This document shows positions 7,207-10,778 of a stretch of DNA of 10,778 nucleotides, piece by piece; position 1 is the stretch's first letter, and each line of letters opens with the position of its first letter. A program made the translations under genes and the position numbers. The notes beneath the pieces are model-generated. The model was given only the letters and a program-made list of their open reading frames with translations. It was not told where the DNA came from and searched no databases. Source of the DNA: Clostridiales bacterium UBA1774 (GTDB taxonomy: Bacteria; Bacillota; Clostridia; Oscillospirales; Oscillospiraceae); NCBI GenBank assembly GCA_002314635.1, contig DCGQ01000017.1:4888-15665 (forward strand). Direction: 5' to 3'.

Positions 7207-7215
7207 GAACCTGCA

Positions 7216-9666
7216 TTAGATGCTGTGTTCGGCGCGGGAAATGATGTCCTCCTGCATAGCAGGGGTCATGTCAGCAAAGTACGCGGAGAAGCCGGCGATA
7301 CGAACAACCAGATTGTGATACTCGTCCGGGTTCTTCTGCGCCTTGCGAAGGGTGGCAGCGTCCACCACGTTGTACTGTACTTCCATGCCGCCGTCTTCAA
7401 AGTAGGCCTTGGTGGCGTTCTCCAGCTTGGTAACGCCGTCGGTGCTCTTCAGAGAAGCGGGATGAATCTTCAGGTTCAGCGCCATGCCGTCCATGAAGTG
7501 ACCGTGTTCAAAGGAAGTGGAGGAGGTGAACACGGAGGTGGGACCGTTTACATCGCGACCCTGAGCGGGGCTGGCAGCATCGGCGATGGGGGTGCCGGTC
7601 TTGCGTCCATCGGGCGTTGCCCATGTGATCTCGCCCTGCACCACATGGTCGGAAGCACCGAAGGTGCCGCACTTGTAGACCTTGCAGCGGGTGTTGGAGA
7701 ACTTGCGGGTGATGTTGTAGTACAGGTCGATGACATACTTCATCTCTTCGTCCGCATAGGGATCACCGTTGCCGAAATGGGGAACCTCATTCAGCACGCG
7801 CTGACGGAGCTGTTCATAGCCTTCCCAGTTGGCCAGAATGGCATCCAGGAATTCCTTAGCGGAGACCAGCTTCTTGTCATAGACCATGTACTTCAGAGCA
7901 GTCAGACTGTCGGCCGTGGTAGCCAGGCCGGTAGCGGTACCGCCGTAGGAGTTGTACTTGGCGCCGCCTTCGGAAACGTCCTTGCCCTGTTCCATGCAGC
8001 CGGTGGTGGAGATGGAAAGGTTCGGATAGGGGAAGAGACGGGGATACTCATGCTCGGTATAGTTGTTCAGCGTGGCGGACCAGGTCATCATCCAGTCAGC
8101 GATCTTCTCGAAAGCTGCCTTGACTTCGTCCATGGACTTCATATCATACAGATAACCGCTGCGCAGGCGCTCGGGAACGGCAGCACCATTCATCGGGTTC
8201 ACGCCGTTATTGATCGCCATCAGCAGAACGATGGCCCAGTAGATGCCGCTGTGACCCATGGCAGAGCCATTGGGAGCGGGGTAGTCGCAGCCGGAGCCGG
8301 TGATTTCCTGGCAGCCGATGACGGCAAAGTTGCGGGCGTCTTCCAGCTCGAAGCCAAGCTCCCGCATCAGGGAGGGAACGATCACTTCGTCATTCTGCAG
8401 GAGGGGCAGACCGCCAACGCGCATGGAGGTGGCCATAGCGCAGTCCCAAAGTTCCTTGGGGGTATTCTTGTTGATGCGGAGGGAAATCGTAGGCTCGTGC
8501 AGCTCCAGACGAGCCATGGCTTCCAGAACCATGTAGGATACCGGGTTAGAGGCATCCTCACCGGTCTCGGGAATCACGCCGCCGATGGTGGTATGCTGGC
8601 CCTGATGGCCGATACCGGCAGTCTGAGCGGTTTTGCCGAAGCCGCCGCCGTGGAAGGTGTTGATTTTCAGGAAGAAAGCGTCAACCAGCTCCTGCGCCTG
8701 CTCTTCGGTGATGGTGCCGGCCTCCAGATCCTTCTTCAGGTACGGCCAGGTGTACTGGTCAAAACGACCGATGCTGGTGACGCCGGGGCCGTTGTCAACG
8801 CGAAGGAACACATTGTACAGCATGACCTGCTGGCAGGCCTCGCGGAAGGTGCGGGCAGGATAATAGGCAATGTAATCCAGACTTTCGGCCATCTGAGACA
8901 GCTCAGCCTTGCGCTCCTCAGTGGGGGCAACGGCGGCCTTCTCGCGGCACAGGTCAGCATAGCGTTTGGTCAGCGTAATAGCGCCGTCGCAGGCAACGGT
9001 AGCGGCGGTATAGAAGATGAACTTGCCCATGTTGTCGCCCTGAACATTGCCTTCGTGAGCATCCAGCCAGTCCTGCGCCTGCTTGCGGATATCCGCATAG
9101 CCGCGCTTTAGAATGTTCTGGAAGCCGGGGGTCAGGTGTCCGGGAGGGAGCATGACGGGGAAGCCGCCGATCTTGCCGTAGTCGGAAGCCTGCAGAGCAA
9201 AGAACTCTCTGGCACCCTCGGGCAGCCACTCTTCGGCACGGATGCCGCTGGACATGCTCATGCGTTTCTTGTTCAGTTCTTTGAACCGAGCCAGCTCTTC
9301 GGGGGAGATGGCCAGCTTCTGATGAGAGTAGAGAGGATCGTCATCGGGAGCGTGATAGAGACCATCCGCTTCCATCGGCCAGGTGTGCTCAATGTCCATG
9401 AATACCCACATGGCACCGCTGGCAGCACCCCAACCCTTGCTGCCCATATCGCCGACATAATAGTCTTCGTCATGCATATTGATGGGCATATGCTGAATCA
9501 CATACAGGGATTCATAGGGCTTCTGGAGCATAGGGGGGAAGTTCTTGTATTTCTGCTGGGCATCGAACTTGATGTAAGACATCTCGGCATCGGCAACCAT
9601 GACTCTGTCGCGGACAGCGGCACGCATACGCTCGATTCGGTCTGTCTTGGGCTTGAAAGTATACAT
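7216..9666 (-). CDS. Glycyl radical enzyme (PFL2 / dehydratase-decarboxylase class), substrate unassigned
   Basis: An 816-residue oxygen-sensitive enzyme of the pyruvate formate-lyase-like superfamily. The glycyl radical loop RIAGFSAYF lies 24 residues from the C-terminus, with the radical glycine at G792. The active-site cysteine is C452 in VIGCQEITGSGC, giving Cys-Gln-Glu (E454 as candidate base) rather than the double Cys of pyruvate formate-lyase. A second cysteine, C460, is close by. Other family blocks are GRFDQYTWPY, EPTISLRINKNTP and EGGAKYN (E566). The Cys-x-Glu arrangement places it among the eliminases and decarboxylases. The context differs from the GCVE of choline, glycerol, propanediol and hydroxyproline enzymes as I recall them, so I give no substrate. 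The start at 9664-9666 has a good ribosome binding site; an in-frame ATG at 9688-9690 has none. Activity requires a radical-SAM activase, which is not in this window. The gene is monocistronic. Confidence 0.9.
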   Translation of the reverse strand: MYTFKPKTDRIERMRAAVRDRVMVADAEMSYIKFDAQQKYKNFPPMLQKPYESLYVIQHMPINMHDEDYYVGDMGSKGWGAASGAMWVFMDIEHTWPMEADGLYHAPDDDPLYSHQKLAISPEELARFKELNKKRMSMSSGIRAEEWLPEGAREFFALQASDYGKIGGFPVMLPPGHLTPGFQNILKRGYADIRKQAQDWLDAHEGNVQGDNMGKFIFYTAATVACDGAITLTKRYADLCREKAAVAPTEERKAELSQMAESLDYIAYYPARTFREACQQVMLYNVFLRVDNGPGVTSIGRFDQYTWPYLKKDLEAGTITEEQAQELVDAFFLKINTFHGGGFGKTAQTAGIGHQGQHTTIGGVIPETGEDASNPVSYMVLEAMARLELHEPTISLRINKNTPKELWDCAMATSMRVGGLPLLQNDEVIVPSLMRELGFELEDARNFAVIGCQEITGSGCDYPAPNGSAMGHSGIYWAIVLLMAINNGVNPMNGAAVPERLRSGYLYDMKSMDEVKAAFEKIADWMMTWSATLNNYTEHEYPRLFPYPNLSISTTGCMEQGKDVSEGGAKYNSYGGTATGLATTADSLTALKYMVYDKKLVSAKEFLDAILANWEGYEQLRQRVLNEVPHFGNGDPYADEEMKYVIDLYYNITRKFSNTRCKVYKCGTFGASDHVVQGEITWATPDGRKTGTPIADAASPAQGRDVNGPTSVFTSSTSFEHGHFMDGMALNLKIHPASLKSTDGVTKLENATKAYFEDGGMEVQYNVVDAATLRKAQKNPDEYHNLVVRIAGFSAYFADMTPAMQEDIISRAEHSI

Positions 9667-9670
9667 GGGA

Positions 9671-9679
9671 TCCTTCCTT
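9671..9679 (-). promoter_or_regulatory. Ribosome binding site deciding the glycyl radical enzyme start
   Basis: On minus this reads AAGGAAGGA, with GGAAGG (9672-9677) five bases before the ATG at 9666. The ATG eight codons upstream is preceded only by an AT-rich stretch, so the shorter protein is chosen. Confidence 0.85.
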
Positions 9680-9769
9680 TCCTGTGACATATATATAATT
9701 TTTTGTATAAAACGATAGAAAACAACGCCTGCACCACAGAAGCAGTGTAAAACACACCAATCCGTTTCA

Positions 9770-9798
9770 ATTATAGCAAATCAAAACGCATTTGTGAA
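9770..9798 (-). promoter_or_regulatory. Promoter of the glycyl radical enzyme gene
   Basis: On minus, TTCACA (9793-9798; 5 of 6 to consensus), 17 bases, then a perfect TATAAT (9770-9775) preceded by TGC, an extended -10. Initiation is predicted near 9763, giving a leader of about 97 bases that is AT-rich near the gene (9690-9718). With this near-consensus match the promoter should be intrinsically strong, so regulation would most likely be by repression or in the leader. Confidence 0.82.
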
Positions 9799-9818
9799 CC
9801 GATAAAGTCAAAGTTCAC
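9794..9818. promoter_or_regulatory. Possible operator: inverted repeat overlapping the -35 element
   Basis: GTGAAC (9794-9799) and GTTCAC (9813-9818) are inverted copies separated by 13 bases, about two helical turns between half-site centres. One half overlaps the -35 hexamer, so a bound dimer could block RNA polymerase. The arms are only six bases, so chance is possible. Confidence 0.3.
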
Positions 9819-9831
9819 GAGAAAAATTTGC

Positions 9832-9889
9832 GGAAAAGGGAAGCAGAACCCCCGGTCTTCCGGCTGCGAACCGGAAGACCGGGGTTCTG
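9832..9889 (-). terminator. Strong hairpin terminator of the MATE transporter gene
   Basis: On minus, 9871-9889 pairs with 9844-9863 over 19 bp, with one bulged base and a 7-base loop, beginning five bases after the transporter stop codon. The tail CTTCCCTTTTCC is only moderately U-rich. It isolates the transporter from the promoter of the next gene, whose -35 is 46 bases further on. Confidence 0.8.
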
Positions 9890-9893
9890 AATA

Positions 9894-10778
9894 TCAGGTG
9901 ATAAGCAGCTTGCGTTTTTTCCACTTGCCGGAGATATAGTAGAAGAACACAATGACGCCGATCACATTGCCGGCAATGGCACCGCCCAGCCAGAAGCCGC
10001 GAATGCCCATGTCCAGCACAACACCAAACAGGATAGAGAAGCCGATGCGGGCAACAATGCCGTCCAAGATACTGCAGAAAAAGTTCAGTGAGGCGTGGCC
10101 GATGCCGTTGAGCAGCGAGAAGCCGCCTGCACGGGTTGCAAATCCGATAAACGAGATTGCACCATAGATGGCATAAACATGGGAGATTGCAAGAACCTCC
10201 GGATCCTTGTCGAACAGGGAGAAAATCTGTTCCGGGAACAGCAGAATCATGGCAGCCAGAATCAGACAGAATACCATGCTGATGCCCACAATGCCGATCA
10301 GGGTTTCCGTTACACGCTTGTGCTTTCCGGCAGCGAAGTTCTGACCGATGATGGAGGTACCGGCAGCGTTCATGGCGTTGGTGACGATGGTGGCGATAAG
10401 TACCAGCTTGTTGCCAACGGCGGTGGCAGCGGAGGCCACGATGCCCAGCTGGTTGATCATGGCGTTGATGTACAGCATGGATCCGGAAATGGCAATGCTC
10501 TGAATGGAGATCGGGATGCCCATTTTCAGCAGAGGCTTAAACTCCTGCTGATCGATGCGGAAGCTTTTCAGCTTGAAATCGAAGCCGAAATCCGCACGGT
10601 TTTTATACAGGAAGCACAGTGCAACCACGAAGGAGGTTGTCTGGCTGATGACGGTGGCGAGGGCGGCACCGAAGCATTCCATATGGAGCGGGCCGACAAA
10701 GAGCAGGTCAAGAAGGGTATTCAGAACGGCAGCGATGGCAATGAAAATAAAGGGGTGCTTGCTGTCGCCCATGCCGCG
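9894..10778 (-). CDS. MATE-family multidrug/toxin efflux transporter, 5'-truncated by window edge
   Basis: The C-terminal two-thirds (294 residues visible of a usual 440-460) of an integral membrane antiporter that exports organic cations or metabolites using a Na+ or H+ gradient. The first visible residues, RGMGDSKHPF, are the MATE-typical segment after a transmembrane helix. Because the frame continues to the window edge, the Met at 10772 is internal. Seven or eight hydrophobic segments follow, including FIFIAIAAVLNTLLDLLFVG, the repeat-2 segment MGIPISIQSIAISG, the AATAVGNK stretch and GTSIIGQNFAAGK, all recognisable in MATE proteins. The protein ends in a basic tail (KWKKRKLLIT). Substrate is unknown, and nothing in the sequence links it to the downstream glycyl radical enzyme. 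Confidence 0.92.
   Translation of the reverse strand, partial: RGMGDSKHPFIFIAIAAVLNTLLDLLFVGPLHMECFGAALATVISQTTSFVVALCFLYKNRADFGFDFKLKSFRIDQQEFKPLLKMGIPISIQSIAISGSMLYINAMINQLGIVASAATAVGNKLVLIATIVTNAMNAAGTSIIGQNFAAGKHKRVTETLIGIVGISMVFCLILAAMILLFPEQIFSLFDKDPEVLAISHVYAIYGAISFIGFATRAGGFSLLNGIGHASLNFFCSILDGIVARIGFSILFGVVLDMGIRGFWLGGAIAGNVIGVIVFFYYISGKWKKRKLLIT

Noticed and set aside
7189..9111. Long open frame (640 codons) antisense to the glycyl radical enzyme
   Set aside because: Gly, Val and His-rich shadow of biased sense codons. It begins inside the terminator of the sense gene and has no family motif or credible ribosome binding site.
9667..9690. Longer start for the glycyl radical enzyme at 9690
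   Set aside because: There is no ribosome binding site before it, and the intervening codons contain the binding site used for the start at 9666.
9792..9818. Rex-type redox repressor site (TTGTGAA half-site)
   Set aside because: One half resembles a Rex half-site, but the partner is 13 bases away instead of about four, and its outer bases do not match.
1..10778. A single pathway linking the acyl-CoA ligase, glycyl radical enzyme and MATE transporter
   Set aside because: The genes sit in separate transcription units on different strands with intervening terminators; only proximity supports it.

Overview
The window looks like chromosome of a strictly anaerobic, moderately GC-rich Bacillota, most likely a gut Clostridia/Oscillospirales relative. 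The evidence is a glycyl radical enzyme (oxygen-sensitive chemistry), strong AGGAG-type ribosome binding sites, sigma-A-like promoters with extended -10 (TGn) elements and 17-base spacers, and a domain matching the Firmicute ribosome-associated nuclease Rae1/YacP. No mobile element, RNA gene, CRISPR array or origin was seen. This placement is inferred from style and gene content, not from a database match.

Layout, left to right: (1) the 3' part of an AMP-forming acyl-CoA ligase on +. (2) A convergent minus-strand gene for a small membrane-anchored protein of unknown function; the two genes share one perfect hairpin that lies inside the 3' coding end of the minus gene. (3) A 181-base divergent promoter region. 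(4) A large + strand gene for a TetM/EF-G-like translational GTPase fused to a C-terminal NYN (Rae1/YacP-like) endoribonuclease domain. (5) A two-gene + strand operon with its own promoter: a GH63/MGH1-like (alpha/alpha)6 glycosidase and a GNAT acetyltransferase overlapping it by four bases (GTGA). (6) A convergent intergenic region with two hairpins. (7) A minus-strand PFL2-type glycyl radical enzyme with its own promoter and no activating enzyme in view. (8) The 3' part of a MATE-family transporter on minus, ending in a strong hairpin.

Most of these are separate transcription units and I see no single pathway joining them. The most interesting gene is the GTPase-NYN fusion. The GTPase part keeps all GTP-binding motifs and EF-G-like architecture, but where TetM has its tetracycline-displacing loop it has a different sequence. 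The attached domain resembles Rae1, a nuclease that cuts mRNA in the ribosomal A site. Together they suggest a ribosome-targeted GTPase carrying its own mRNA nuclease rather than a drug-resistance factor. The second point of interest is the glycyl radical enzyme, whose active-site Cys-Gln-Glu context does not match the choline, glycerol/propanediol or hydroxyproline enzymes as I recall them, so its substrate is open.
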